Shown here: piece by piece, positions 27,852 to 36,902 of the stretch
How positions within the stretch are numbered: position 1 is the stretch's first letter
Layout of the letters: the number at the start of each line of letters is the position of its first letter
NCBI GenBank assembly: GCA_002437665.1
Contig: DJQW01000002.1
Span: forward strand, 124,001-188,000
Direction: 5' to 3'
Length of the DNA stretch: 64,000 bases
Source of the DNA: Alphaproteobacteria bacterium UBA6376
Lineage (GTDB): Bacteria > Pseudomonadota > Alphaproteobacteria > Rs-D84
The notes under the pieces: model-generated
The model's database searches: none
What the model saw: only the letters and a program-made list of their open reading frames with translations
Told to the model about the DNA's origin: nothing
Position numbers and translations under genes: made by a program

Positions 27852-28189
27852 TATTCTGCCTCTTCGTTATTCTTTTTCATCATGATAGATGGTTGTTCGG
27901 ACAATGCTTCGACGCGAACGTTCAAGAAACGGATGACGTCTTCGTCAATGCGGGCACGACGTTCCAGTTCGGCAACCTGGGCCCCTGGCAATTCGATGTT
28001 CAGCATGACATAGTGTGCCTTGCGATTTTTACGGATAACATAGGCCAGATTCTTCAAACCCCAAAATTCTGTGGATTTAACATCACCGCCCAATTCCTTG
28101 ATGATTTCGGTGTATTTTGCCGCTTTTTCTTTTACCTGCGGTTCGGTCAAGTCCTGGCGGAAAACCAAGACGCTTTCATAGTAAGCCAT
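27851..28189 (-). CDS. rpsF: 30S ribosomal protein S6
   Basis: 112 aa. Starts [14 protein letters not shown] and contains [19 protein letters not shown], the S6 core strands, and ends with an acidic tail. First gene of the rpsF-rpsR-rplI operon. The 170-nt divergent region upstream separates it from the MotA-like gene. Confidence 0.96.
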   Translation of the reverse strand: MAYYESVLVFRQDLTEPQVKEKAAKYTEIIKELGGDVKSTEFWGLKNLAYVIRKNRKAHYVMLNIELPGAQVAELERRARIDEDVIRFLNVRVEALSEQPSIMMKKNNEEAE

Positions 28190-28312
28190 TTATATTTTTC
28201 CTATGGTTTAATCAGCCGACACCCCATTGTGCCAGCAGGACATCGCCAATTATGCCGATTTTTTTAATAAAATCAAGTGATTTTTCCGCGCGCATTTTAT
28301 GAATAATCCCTA

Positions 28313-28341
28313 TTGACATTATTTTGCAAAATTTACTATCA
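28313..28341 (+). promoter_or_regulatory. Putative promoter of the MotA-like gene
   Basis: TTGACA (28313-28318) followed by CTATCA at 17 nt or TACTAT at 15 nt. The -35 is consensus; the -10 assignment is ambiguous. Confidence 0.45.
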
Positions 28342-28362
28342 TCACATCATAAGAGAGATAGT

Positions 28363-29067
28363 ATGACGAACCAGTTTCACAGAAATCTTAACCGTATGGC
28401 GGCACTGACGGCATTGCTGGCGGCGGGCCTGATTATGTTTCACGACGAATTTTTGCGCGTCGCGGCGGCAAATATTTACCTGAACGGCATTATTATTGGG
28501 ACAACGCTGTTTGGGATTGGGCTGGCGTTCGTGCATATATTCAAATTATTGCCTGAATACCGCTGGTTGCGCGCGTATTTGATGGGGCGTCGCAATGCCC
28601 CCCTGCCCCCGACGTTGTTGCGTCCGGTCGCAATGCTGTTGCGCACGCGCCCAACGCGGATTTCCGCCACGTCATTGAATAATATGCTGGATTTGATTCT
28701 GTTGCGGTTTGACGACGCACGCGAATCCATTCGGTATATTACAAACACATTGATATTCTTGGGGTTGCTGGGGACATTCTGGGGTCTGATTATGACGGTT
28801 GGCGGCTTTGCCGAATTGATTAGCGGCCTGAATTTTGCCGACGACACCGTCCTGACCGCAATGCAGACCGGTCTGTCAAAGCCATTGGCGGGTATGGCAA
28901 CCGCATTTACCAGTTCGCTGATGGGCTTGGCGGGCAGTTTGGTTATCGGATTTCTGGGCTTGCAGGTTCAGTTGGCACAAAACGCCATCTTTAACGAATT
29001 GGAAGATTACTTGGCCGCGCACACGCACGTGCCAACCGTCCCAGATTGCACATTGGACGATAAATAA
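28363..29067 (+). CDS. MotA/TolQ/ExbB-family proton channel protein
   Basis: 234 aa from MTNQFHRNLNRMAAL at 28363 after AGAGAGATAGT. Two early membrane segments (about 12-30 and 43-60) and two later ones (about 130-150 and 180-205) flank a cytoplasmic region, the MotA/ExbB layout. TLIFLGLLGTFWGLIMTVGG and GMATAFTSSLMGLAGSLV are the family's conserved helices. It pairs with the OmpA-domain gene 32 nt downstream, and together they likely form a proton-driven complex acting on peptidoglycan. No flagellar genes are nearby, so a Tol-like or division-linked role is possible. Confidence 0.82.
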   Translation: MTNQFHRNLNRMAALTALLAAGLIMFHDEFLRVAAANIYLNGIIIGTTLFGIGLAFVHIFKLLPEYRWLRAYLMGRRNAPLPPTLLRPVAMLLRTRPTRISATSLNNMLDLILLRFDDARESIRYITNTLIFLGLLGTFWGLIMTVGGFAELISGLNFADDTVLTAMQTGLSKPLAGMATAFTSSLMGLAGSLVIGFLGLQVQLAQNAIFNELEDYLAAHTHVPTVPDCTLDDK

Positions 29068-29099
29068 GGGCAAAAACGCGAGAGAGGGGAAAAATAAAC

Positions 29100-30212
29100 A
29101 TGTTAAACATTCGTTTCCGCGACAGAACTAACACATGGCCAGCATTTGTGGACTTGTTTTCCAATCTGGTCATTATATTGATTTTCTTGCTGATTGTGTT
29201 TGTATTTCTGTGGACAACCACCAGTGTATTTAACACCAAGACCGGTGCGAAAACATTGGCGGACTTGAAACAGACAAACGCCGAACAGTCGCAAAAGATT
29301 CAACAGATGACCGCCGACGAAGAAGAGGCAAAACGCCTGTTGATTTTGGCACGCGCACAACTGGAAAATCTGGAAAATAATAACGCCCAACTGTCAAACG
29401 AACTGGTTGCGGTTGACACAAATATGAATGAACTGATTGCAGAGTACGAGGCCAAGGTTACCGAACTGCAAACACAGGGCACAGACCTGACCGCGCGCGT
29501 TGCCGAATTGTCGCGCCAATTAAATCAGGCGAAATTGGACAAGGAAAAGACCGCCGAACTGGAACAACAGCGTCGCGAATTGCAGACCCAGATGGACGCC
29601 CAGCGCGCCGAACTATCTGACCAGTTGGCGAAATTGCAATCTGCACTGGACGCCGCCGAAGAAAAATCGCACGCCCAAGAAATCCAGTACGTGGAAATGT
29701 CCGCGCGCCTGAACAAGGCATTGGCAGACAAGGTTGCCGAACTGAACAAGGTTTCGCAATACCAATCCGCATTCTATCGCGCAATCAAGGACGCATTGGG
29801 CGACCGTACCACGGTTCAACCAGATGGCGACCGCTTTATCGTGTCCAGTGACATTTTGTTCAGCAGTGGTTCGTACACCCTGTCGCCAGAGGGGAAAAAT
29901 CAACTGCGCCTGATTGCGAACGTTATCAAGGATTTGGAACACAAGATTCCATCCGATGTAAATTGGATTATTCGTGTTGACGGTCACACCGACAATAAAC
30001 CGGTTATCGCCGGCACACGCGGGTACAAGAATAATGTTGAATTGTCCCTGTTGCGTGCAACCGCGGTGGCAAACGAATTGGCGCGCGACGGTGTATCAAA
30101 ACGTCGCCTTGTCCCCAGTGGTTTTGGCGAAATGCATCCTGTGGAATTGGGCTCGGACGCCGCCAGTTTGCAGCAGAACCGCCGCATAGAATTACAACTG
30201 ACCAACAGATAA
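29100..30212 (+). CDS. MotB-like protein with OmpA-type peptidoglycan-binding domain
   Basis: 370 aa. One N-terminal membrane helix (about 15-38) with an Asp at its start (FVDLFSNLVII), as in MotB/TolR. A long periplasmic coiled coil spans about 60-215 (Glu/Leu/Gln-rich, EKTAELEQQRRELQTQM). The C-terminal OmpA domain has RVDGHTDNKPV and QQNRRIELQL, the peptidoglycan-binding residues. It follows the MotA-like gene in an operon and is the likely stator or linker partner. The coiled coil is longer than in flagellar MotB. Confidence 0.85.
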   Translation: MLNIRFRDRTNTWPAFVDLFSNLVIILIFLLIVFVFLWTTTSVFNTKTGAKTLADLKQTNAEQSQKIQQMTADEEEAKRLLILARAQLENLENNNAQLSNELVAVDTNMNELIAEYEAKVTELQTQGTDLTARVAELSRQLNQAKLDKEKTAELEQQRRELQTQMDAQRAELSDQLAKLQSALDAAEEKSHAQEIQYVEMSARLNKALADKVAELNKVSQYQSAFYRAIKDALGDRTTVQPDGDRFIVSSDILFSSGSYTLSPEGKNQLRLIANVIKDLEHKIPSDVNWIIRVDGHTDNKPVIAGTRGYKNNVELSLLRATAVANELARDGVSKRRLVPSGFGEMHPVELGSDAASLQQNRRIELQLTNR

Positions 30213-30239
30213 AAAAACGGGGCGATGCCCCGTTTTTTA
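30211..30239 (+). terminator. Terminator of the MotA/MotB-like pair
   Basis: AAAAAAACGGGGC, GAT, GCCCCGTTTTTT directly after the stop. Confidence 0.87.
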
Positions 30240-30280
30240 TTAGAGAATAGATAGCGCACCATCCGGTGCACTTGTTTATT

Positions 30281-30930
30281 TACTGGATTGGTGTTGCGCT
30301 GCACATATGTGTCGCCCGCGAACTGTCGCCATTACTCTTTTGTCATTCCGGTGCTTGTCTGGGCCCCGCAAAATTGATAAATTTTGTGGGTGGTGTCCAC
30401 TGGAATCTAGGTAATTGGTGTAGCGAGCGAATGCGAGCACATTCATTGCTCTCTGCACTCTGCTCTTTGCTCTCTTTTATTGCGACCTCCCCCCCCCGTC
30501 CTGCGCCCCCGCCAATGGAGGGGAATTTGCTCCCTTGTCATTGCGAGCGTAGCGTGGCAATCCAGTTTGATAATGTTGCGCAGCATGCCTCTTTGTCATT
30601 CCTGCGCAGGCAGGAATAGGGTCTTTGAAATTACCGATATTCGTTTATGTACAAAGTTTATAAATTATAAACGATGCAATGTTTTTGTGTCTGGCTCACT
30701 GCGTTCGCACTGCTTAGTCCCTATTCCTGCCTGCGCAGGAATGACAATAAGAATGCGCCGGATGGCGCGGCTCTATTTACCTAGATTCCGTGGTCAAGCC
30801 ACGGAATGAATCCAAGCGAAACGCAGGATGCGGCAAGAACGCAGTCCGCGGGCAACACATATGTGCTACGCAACATTATTCACTGGATTGCCACGCTACG
30901 CTCGCAATGACAAGGGTGCTAGAATAAAAG
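30281..30930. repeat. Dense mosaic of dispersed palindromic repeats
   Basis: This 650-bp gene-free stretch is a patchwork. It has ACTGGATTG ends at 30282 and 30891, the element CCGCAAAATTGATAAATTTT followed by GTGGG (also near 37132), and GTCATTGCGAGCGTAGCGTG. A perfect 29-bp inverted repeat lies at 30593-30621 and 30719-30747, and a CCGTGG..CCACGG hairpin near 30788. A run of nine C is at about 30489. No reading frame is convincing. Confidence 0.7.
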
Positions 30931-30988
30931 AATAAAAAATTGCTAGCACCAATCTATTATCTATGCTCTATTATCTATTCTCTAAATA

Positions 30989-31012
30989 AAAACCCGCCCA
31001 GATGGGCGGGGG
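30989..31012 (-). terminator. Terminator of rpsU
   Basis: CCCGCCC / GGGCGGG hairpin followed on the minus strand by a T-rich run, 6 nt after the rpsU stop. Confidence 0.8.
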
Positions 31013-31017
31013 ATATA

Positions 31018-31224
31018 TTAGAATCCGAATACCATACGTTGTTTCGACTGACGTTTCTTTTCGTTACGTACGGCCTCTTCTTTCAAACGTTTGCGCTTTG
31101 TAGTTGGTTTTTCATAACGCTGACGTTCTTTCATTTCGCGGTACAGACCTTCTTTCTGTGATTTACGTTTTGCAACACGCAATGCCTGTTCAACGTTGTT
31201 ATCGCGAACCAGAACTTTCACCAT
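31018..31224 (-). CDS. rpsU: 30S ribosomal protein S21
   Basis: 68 aa. [18 protein letters not shown] and the basic [11 protein letters not shown] region are S21 signatures. S21 takes part in mRNA start-site recognition. It is preceded by a strong GAAAGGGGGTG site and lies 44 nt downstream of tRNA-Ala on the same strand, probably on the same transcript. Confidence 0.96.
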   Translation of the reverse strand: MVKVLVRDNNVEQALRVAKRKSQKEGLYREMKERQRYEKPTTKRKRLKEEAVRNEKKRQSKQRMVFGF

Positions 31225-31267
31225 AATGTATTCACCCCCTTTCGGCGTAATCTATTTGTATCAATCT

Positions 31268-31343
31268 TGGTGGAGCCAATCAGACTCGAACTGACGACCC
31301 CCTGCTTGCAAAGCAGGTGCTCTACCAACTGAGCTATGACCCC
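31268..31343 (-). tRNA. tRNA-Ala (anticodon TGC)
   Basis: 76 nt with CCA. Acceptor GGGGTCA/TGGCTCC, with one G-T wobble. The anticodon loop TTTGCAA is on stem CCTGC/GCAGG, and the T-loop is TTCGAGT. It is co-directional with rpsU. Confidence 0.96.
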
Positions 31344-31379
31344 AAAACTTTGCGCCATCAAATTCATGAAAGCGTACGC

Positions 31380-31408
31380 ATTCTATACACTTTTGCGCGC
31401 GTTGTCAA
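31380..31408 (-). promoter_or_regulatory. Promoter of tRNA-Ala and rpsU
   Basis: On the minus strand: TTGACA (31403-31408), 17 nt, TAGAAT (31380-31385), about 37 nt before the mature tRNA. Confidence 0.8.
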
Positions 31409-31422
31409 CGTAAATCTTTCAC

Positions 31423-31450
31423 TGGACAATTTTGGCGTTTGAACTATAAT
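31423..31450 (+). promoter_or_regulatory. Promoter of the histone-tail-like gene
   Basis: TGGACA (31423-31428), 16 nt, TATAAT (31445-31450). The predicted start at about 31457 coincides with the ATG at 31458, so the mRNA would be leaderless. Confidence 0.65.
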
Positions 31451-31457
31451 ATATGGT

Positions 31458-32237
31458 ATGGAAAAGATGATTACAAATTCTGGGAATTTTAAGTGCACAC
31501 GGACGAAATCCGGACGCTATACGTTGTACTGCGCCGACGCGATGGGCAAAATGCGTCGCGTGCGCGGTATCGGCTTTGCGTCACAACCGTTCCAGATTGT
31601 TGCACAATACCCAAATACGCCATATGTCGCCGTGCGTCGCACGGTTATGACGCCACGTGGCGCGGAAAACAAGTTATATTTGGTCAATACCAAAACCGGC
31701 GAAATGCCCGACCAGACCCGCGATGGATTCAAATCCATTGTATTTGACAGTGGCAGCAAAACCTTTTATTTCTCGCAAAGCGAAAATGCGTATTTTGCGC
31801 GTTATGCACAATATTTGGCCATGAAAAACAATGGCATGACAAATATTCCGGCAATGCAATATGCAAACGTGACCACGGCCGGCACACCAATTATGGTTGC
31901 CCCCATTGTACGTAAACGCCGGCGCAAACGCGTGCGTCGCACGCGTGGTAAATTGCGCGGCCTGCGCCGCCTGCGCGTCGCAGCGCGTAAATTACGTCGC
32001 GCGCGCAAACCGCGCACGATTGCAAAAGCCCCCGCCACCAAATCGGCGGCCGCGATGCAGTTGACCGTACCATACGCATTACGCGCCACACCAACATTGG
32101 CATATGCAAAACCAGTTATCACCAATTCGGCCGCGCCACGCGCCCCGCAACCACAGCAGCACATTTCACCAGAAATGATGCGCATGCTGATATTGCAGCA
32201 ACAGCGCGCCGCGATGATGCGCCAACACGTACGTTAA
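31458..32237 (+). CDS. Protein with highly basic histone-H1-like region
   Basis: 259 aa; alternative start at 31467 (MITNSG) with GGAAAAG before it. Residues about 1-140 form an unrecognised domain rich in Tyr/Phe and Thr (GRYTLYCADAMGKMRRV, FYFSQSENAYFARYAQY). Residues about 150-190 are almost purely Arg/Lys with Leu and Ala (RKRRRKRVRRTRGKLRGLRR), resembling H1-like bacterial DNA-binding tails. The end is Gln/Met-rich. There is no signal peptide. The basic region suggests nucleic-acid binding; the N-terminal role is unknown. A strong terminator follows. Confidence 0.7.
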   Translation: MEKMITNSGNFKCTRTKSGRYTLYCADAMGKMRRVRGIGFASQPFQIVAQYPNTPYVAVRRTVMTPRGAENKLYLVNTKTGEMPDQTRDGFKSIVFDSGSKTFYFSQSENAYFARYAQYLAMKNNGMTNIPAMQYANVTTAGTPIMVAPIVRKRRRKRVRRTRGKLRGLRRLRVAARKLRRARKPRTIAKAPATKSAAAMQLTVPYALRATPTLAYAKPVITNSAAPRAPQPQQHISPEMMRMLILQQQRAAMMRQHVR

Positions 32238-32256
32238 AAAGCACTGATAAAAAAAT

Positions 32257-32290
32257 AAAAAACACACCGCCAAATGGCGGTGTGTTTTTT
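32257..32290. terminator. Bidirectional terminator before clpB
   Basis: AAAAAACACACCGCC, AAAT loop, GGCGGTGTGTTTTTT: a perfect 15-bp inverted repeat between convergent genes. Confidence 0.9.
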
Positions 32291-32314
32291 CGGGTTTTGG
32301 GATTTCGTGTGACG

Positions 32315-34372
32315 TTATTTCACGGTCAATTCCTTGCCATGAACGTCGACGTAAACCGTGCTGCCTTCGCCAACAGTGCCAGACAAAATCAGGTCAGCGA
32401 TTTTATCTTCGACCGCGGACGTAATCAGACGTTTCAGCGGCCGCGCGCCAAACGCTTCGTCGTAACCATTATCGGCCAACCATTTAATCGCGGCATCTGA
32501 CACATCCAGTGTGATGCGACGATCGGCCAAGCGGCGTTCCAGATTGCGCAACTGAATCTTGACAATGCCCGCCATCACGTCTTTGCCCAATGGGTTAAAG
32601 AACACAATTTCGTCGATACGGTTTATAAATTCCGGACGGAATTGGTGCTTTACCGCGTCCATTGACGGCAAATTGCTGGTCATGATGATAATCGTGTTTG
32701 TAAAGTTCACCACGTGCCCTTGGCCATCAGTCAAACGACCATCGTCCAAGATTTGCAGAAATACGTTAAACACGTCTGGGTTTGCTTTTTCGATTTCATC
32801 AAACAGCAACACCTGATACGGACGGCGACGCACCGATTCGGTCAGGACGCCACCCTGTTCGTAACCAACGTATCCTGGGGGACTGCCAATCAGGCGCGAC
32901 ACCGAATGCGGTTCCATATATTCGCTCATATCAATTCGGGTCATCGCCGTATCGTCGTTAAACAGGTATTCCGCCAATGCCTTGGCAACCTCTGTTTTAC
33001 CAACACCAGTTGGGCCCAAGAACATAAAACTGCCCGCGGGACGATGTGGATCGGACAGCCCCGCACGGCTGCGGCGAATTGCGCGTGCGACAACCGTCAA
33101 CGCATGATCCTGACCGACAACACGTTTGCGCAGTTCGTCTTCGATATTCAGCAATTTGGATTGCTCTTCGGCGTTCAATTTGTCCGCCGGCACACCCGTC
33201 CATTTGCTGACAACAGCGGCAATATGTTCCGGTAAAACCGTCTTGTACTCGCGCGCATCGGCGTTCAGTTTGCGAATTTGTTCCTCTAATTCCGGAACTT
33301 TGCCATATTGCAATGCCGACGCCTTTTCATAGTCGCCCGCACGCATGGCCGACGCAACCTCTGCCTTGGCCGCATCCAACGCCGCCATCGCATCAGACAG
33401 CGCACGCATCTTGCCCTGCTCGGCGCGCCAATCGGCGGTCATCTTGTCCGATTCGGTCTGCAATTCGGCAATCAGTTTGTCCAATTCGCCCAAACGCTTT
33501 TTCGAATCCGCGTCTTTTTCTTTCTTTAACGCCTGTTGTTCAATTTTCAGTTGCATCAGGTGACGGTCGACTTCGTCCAACTTCTCGGGCTTTGACGCGA
33601 TTTCAATACGGACACGCGCGGCGGCCTCGTCAATCAGGTCGATCGCCTTGTCCGGCAAGAATCTGTCTGTGATATAGCGGTTCGACAATTTCACCGCCGC
33701 GACCAGCGCAGAATCCGCAATACGGACACCATGATGCCCCTCATATTTTTCTTTCAACCCGCGCAAGATTGAGATTGTGTCATCAACCGTCGGTTCATCA
33801 ACATAGACCGGCTGGAAACGACGCGCCAACGCGGGGTCTTTTTCAATATACTGGCGATATTCGTCCAATGTTGTTGCGCCCAAGCAGTGTAATTCGCCAC
33901 GCGCCAACATTGGCTTTAACAAATTGCCGGCGTCCATGCTGCCTTCGCCCTTGCCCGCGCCAACCAGCGTGTGCAATTCATCGATGAACAGAATAATTCC
34001 GCCATCGGCATCTTTGACCGCTTTCAAGATTGCCTTGAAACGCGCCTCGAACTGGCCACGAAACATTGCACCCGCCATCAGCGCGCCCATGTCCAGCGAC
34101 AACAGTTTTTTCTTTAACAAATTTTCCGGCACATCGCCCGAAACGATTCGTTCGGCCAACCCCTCAACTATCGCGGTTTTACCGACACCCGGATTACCAA
34201 TCAGCACAGGATTGTTCTTTGTCCGGCGCGACAGTACCTGAATGGTACGACGAATTTCTTCGTCACGACCAATCACGGGGTCTAATTTGCCATCAGACGC
34301 CAGTTTGGTAAAGTCAGTCGTATATTTCTCAATCGCCTGCTGCGGTGTTTCTTGCATTTCTTCTGGATTCAT
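32315..34372 (-). CDS. clpB: ClpB-type disaggregase lacking the N-terminal domain
   Basis: 685 aa, against about 860 in usual ClpB. It starts [20 protein letters not shown] after a strong AGGAGG site, so the short form is genuine. NBD1 has GNPGVGKT and [10 protein letters not shown]; the coiled-coil middle domain is present (about 250-370), which marks it as ClpB rather than ClpA/C. NBD2 has [14 protein letters not shown] and LLFDEIEKA. ClpB cooperates with DnaK to resolubilise aggregates; the missing N-domain helps substrate engagement but is dispensable in the known short isoform. Confidence 0.93.
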   Translation of the reverse strand: MNPEEMQETPQQAIEKYTTDFTKLASDGKLDPVIGRDEEIRRTIQVLSRRTKNNPVLIGNPGVGKTAIVEGLAERIVSGDVPENLLKKKLLSLDMGALMAGAMFRGQFEARFKAILKAVKDADGGIILFIDELHTLVGAGKGEGSMDAGNLLKPMLARGELHCLGATTLDEYRQYIEKDPALARRFQPVYVDEPTVDDTISILRGLKEKYEGHHGVRIADSALVAAVKLSNRYITDRFLPDKAIDLIDEAAARVRIEIASKPEKLDEVDRHLMQLKIEQQALKKEKDADSKKRLGELDKLIAELQTESDKMTADWRAEQGKMRALSDAMAALDAAKAEVASAMRAGDYEKASALQYGKVPELEEQIRKLNADAREYKTVLPEHIAAVVSKWTGVPADKLNAEEQSKLLNIEDELRKRVVGQDHALTVVARAIRRSRAGLSDPHRPAGSFMFLGPTGVGKTEVAKALAEYLFNDDTAMTRIDMSEYMEPHSVSRLIGSPPGYVGYEQGGVLTESVRRRPYQVLLFDEIEKANPDVFNVFLQILDDGRLTDGQGHVVNFTNTIIIMTSNLPSMDAVKHQFRPEFINRIDEIVFFNPLGKDVMAGIVKIQLRNLERRLADRRITLDVSDAAIKWLADNGYDEAFGARPLKRLITSAVEDKIADLILSGTVGEGSTVYVDVHGKELTVK

Positions 34373-34511
34373 GTTTGTAAATCCTCCTGTCTTTTATTAT
34401 TTTCTATGATGTTTATATAGTATCACGACCGCCGTTTTCAAGGGACAGGAATATATTGCGCAATAAATTTTTTTGTACTATTCTGATGCATATACAGCGG
34501 GGGTAACAGCA

Positions 34512-35954
34512 ATGACAGAATTTTCCAGCACCGACATCGAACAAATCAAAAATCACGGTTTAACACCAGACACCGTCACCGCGCAAATTGCGGACTTTGC
34601 ACGCGGTTTTCCATATGCCGACATTACGGCCGCCGCAACAATCGGTAACGGCATTATTAAAATGTCAGACGCTGATATCGCGCGCTATGGCAAAATCTAT
34701 GCCGATGCCCAATCGCATAAAAAGATTGTAAAATTCGTACCCGCATCCGGCGCGGCAACGCGTATGTTTCGTGACCTGTTTGAATTTATGAATACGGGCA
34801 CAATGAATGATGTGACGCGTCGCGTACTGGACAACTTGGACAAATTCGCATTCTGGAATGATTTGAAACCGTTCCTGCCAGAAAACGCCAGTGACGCGGA
34901 CAAAATCGCATGCATTCTGACCAATGCGGGTCTGAATTACGGCAATTTGCCAAAGGGACTGGTTGCGTTTCATAAATATACTGAATACAGTCGCACCGCC
35001 GCCGAAGAACATTTGGCAGAGGCCGCCGCATATTCCACCGCCGGTGGCGTGGCACGCATCCACTTTACCGTATCGCCCGAACACATGGCGGGATTTAACG
35101 CCGTTCTGGCACGCGCCGTACCAGAATACAGTGCGCGCTATGGCATAAAATACGACATTTCTATGTCGACCCAACGCGCCAGCACCGATACCGTTGCCGT
35201 CAACCCAGACAACACACCATTTCGCACAGACGACGGCAAATTGTTGTTCCGCCCCGCGGGTCATGGCGCACTGATTGAAAACCTGAATGATATTGATGCC
35301 GACATAGTGTTTATCAAAAACATTGATAACGTCACAACAGACAGCCACCGCGCCGACACGGTGCAATATAAATGTGCGCTGGCGGGATTGCTGACCGAAT
35401 TGCAGGCGCGCGCGTTTGAATACCTGAATAATTTTGCGGCGCACGACATTGGCGAAATTCGCACATTTATCAGAAACGATTTGTGCGTGCGTGCCGCCCC
35501 CGACGCCGATGCAGACACGCTGCGCGCAATTCTGAACCGACCGATGCGTGTATGCGGTGTGGTAAAAAATATCGGCGCACCTGGGGGTGGCCCATTCTGG
35601 GTACGCGGTGACGACGGCACGGAATCATTACAGATTGTCGAATCCAGCCAGATTGCCCCCGACGCCCGCGATATTATGAACACATCGTCACACTTTAACC
35701 CCGTGGATTTGGTGTGTGGCATACGTGATGCGCACGGCAATAAATTTGATTTAACAAAATTTATTGACCCAAAAACCGGATTTATTTCGGACAAATCGTC
35801 TGGTGGCCGTGCACTGCGCGCGATGGAACGCCCCGGACTGTGGAACGGTGCAATGACGCACTGGAACACGATTTTTGTCGAAGTTCCCATCACCACATTC
35901 ACACCGGTCAAGGTTGTTTGTGACCTGTTATCGCCAATGCATATGGACAAATAA
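34512..35954 (+). CDS. DUF4301 family protein
   Basis: 480 aa from MTEFSSTDIEQIKNHG at 34512 after GGGGGT; the frame extends to 34473. FVPASGAATRMFRDLFEF near residue 77, then GHGALIENLNDIDADIVFIKN and IDNV, are hallmarks of DUF4301, a nucleotidyltransferase-like fold I know mainly from Bacteroidetes. The GASGAATRM-like loop could bind a nucleotide. No substrate is known. It is monocistronic between divergent clpB and rpmB. Base composition resembles its neighbours, so any transfer was not recent. Confidence 0.75.
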   Translation: MTEFSSTDIEQIKNHGLTPDTVTAQIADFARGFPYADITAAATIGNGIIKMSDADIARYGKIYADAQSHKKIVKFVPASGAATRMFRDLFEFMNTGTMNDVTRRVLDNLDKFAFWNDLKPFLPENASDADKIACILTNAGLNYGNLPKGLVAFHKYTEYSRTAAEEHLAEAAAYSTAGGVARIHFTVSPEHMAGFNAVLARAVPEYSARYGIKYDISMSTQRASTDTVAVNPDNTPFRTDDGKLLFRPAGHGALIENLNDIDADIVFIKNIDNVTTDSHRADTVQYKCALAGLLTELQARAFEYLNNFAAHDIGEIRTFIRNDLCVRAAPDADADTLRAILNRPMRVCGVVKNIGAPGGGPFWVRGDDGTESLQIVESSQIAPDARDIMNTSSHFNPVDLVCGIRDAHGNKFDLTKFIDPKTGFISDKSSGGRALRAMERPGLWNGAMTHWNTIFVEVPITTFTPVKVVCDLLSPMHMDK

Positions 35955-35974
35955 ATTAAAACAGAAAACATTAC

Positions 35975-36003
35975 TTGACATTTCCAGAAATTTAGTATAA
36001 ATT
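35975..36003 (+). promoter_or_regulatory. Promoter of rpmB
   Basis: TTGACA (35975-35980), 17 nt, TAAATT (35998-36003), overlapping a TATAAA two bases to the left. The gene starts at 36032. Confidence 0.65.
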
Positions 36004-36031
36004 ATGCCCCAGTTATTAAAGGATTATTGAT

Positions 36032-36409
36032 ATGCCACGTGTATGTACAGTTACAGGTAAGAAAACAGAAGTAGGAATGAACGTTTCCCACTCTATGCGT
36101 CATACAAAATGCACGTTCTTGCCAAATTTGCAAAAGTTAAAGTTCCACAGCGATATCTTGGATCGTGATTTTTCGTTGCGTATTTCGACGGCTGGTCTGC
36201 GCACATTGACCAAGCACGGCGGTCTGGACGCATATGTTATGGCGAAACCAGTATCACGTTTGACCGATGATATGGCTACGATTAAAAAAGCGATTGAAAA
36301 GAAGCAAGGCAAGGCCGCTGCCCCTGCAAAGAAGCCGGCGCACAAACCTGCCCGCAGTGCTCGCTTGGTTAAAAAAGTAGAAGCCAAGAAAGCTGCTGCT
36401 GCGAAATAA
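36032..36409 (+). CDS. rpmB: 50S ribosomal protein L28 with long basic tail
   Basis: 125 aa, against 78-97 in most bacteria. MPRVCTVTGKKTEVGMNVSHS and RTLTKHGGLDAYV are L28 signatures. The extra C-terminal 35 residues are Ala/Lys/Pro repeats (KKPAHKPARSARLVKKVE), probably disordered and rRNA-binding. tRNA-Leu(CAA) begins 12 nt after the stop. Confidence 0.95.
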   Translation: MPRVCTVTGKKTEVGMNVSHSMRHTKCTFLPNLQKLKFHSDILDRDFSLRISTAGLRTLTKHGGLDAYVMAKPVSRLTDDMATIKKAIEKKQGKAAAPAKKPAHKPARSARLVKKVEAKKAAAAK

Positions 36410-36421
36410 TCGCACGGTTTT

Positions 36422-36506
36422 GGCCCCGTGGCGGAATTGGTAGACGCGCTTGACTCAAAATCAAGTTCTGCAAGGAGTGTCGGTTCGAGTCCGACCAGGG
36501 CCACCA
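36422..36506 (+). tRNA. tRNA-Leu (anticodon CAA)
   Basis: 85 nt with CCA. The anticodon loop CTCAAAA is on stem CTTGA/TCAAG; there is a class II variable arm and T-stem GTCGG/CCGAC. The acceptor GGCCCCG/CAGGGCC has one C-A mismatch at pair 6-67. A terminator follows at once, then inverted and direct partial copies of its own 3' end. Confidence 0.94.
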
Positions 36507-36509
36507 AAA

Positions 36510-36570
36510 ATATAAACCACCATTTTGGTGGTTTTTATTTTTGCCCTGTCGGACGAGAACCGTCGGTTCG
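36510..36570 (+). repeat. 61-bp direct repeat, copy A (terminator plus inverted tRNA-Leu 3' copy)
   Basis: Identical to 36752-36812. It holds the hairpin terminator ACCACC..GGTGG with T run, then 36543-36562, which read on the opposite strand resembles the tRNA T-arm and acceptor (CGGTTC..GTCCGAC..AGGGC). Confidence 0.85.
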
Positions 36571-36658
36571 TCATGCAAGTTGGCAAGAACAAGTGCATTT
36601 TTTGCACGCCGTTCGCGCCTTACGTATGGTACGCGATGTGGCGACCAGCCACGCAGCG

Positions 36659-36679
36659 TACAATCCGACCACGGGCCAC
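36659..36679 (+). repeat. 21-bp direct repeat resembling tRNA-Leu 3' end, copy A
   Basis: Contains AATCCGACCACGGGCCAC, close to the tRNA 3' end GTCCGACCAGGGCCACC. An identical 21 bp is at 36903-36923. Confidence 0.75.
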
Positions 36680-36751
36680 CACCATGACTAGCGGAGCGAT
36701 GTATCGCGATGCGTCAGGAATGCCGCGCAGGGCTATGCCCGAGCGAAACTG

Positions 36752-36812
36752 ATATAAACCACCATTTTGGTGGTTTTTATTTTTGCCCTGTCGGACGAGA
36801 ACCGTCGGTTCG
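36752..36812 (+). repeat. 61-bp direct repeat, copy B
   Basis: Exact copy of 36510-36570, offset by 242 bp. The roughly 90-bp sequence after it (36813-36902) is unrelated to that after copy A but again holds hairpins (GCGGCAA/TTGCCGC). Confidence 0.85.
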
Positions 36813-36902
36813 GAACAAGCGGCAATTTATTTGCCGCGCAGTGAAAGGGGCCCACCAAAATCACCAAGAGCATCCGCGATTGGTTTGATTTTGGATGGGA
36901 AT

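Noticed and set aside
30487..30497. Run of nine C as a possible contingency tract
   Set aside because: It is intergenic, within a repeat mosaic, and no promoter spacing or reading frame depends on it.
36525..36752. Short frames in the tRNA-Leu repeat region
   Set aside because: They read through a terminator and tRNA-derived repeats; similar hypothetical ORFs beside tRNA genes are annotation artefacts.
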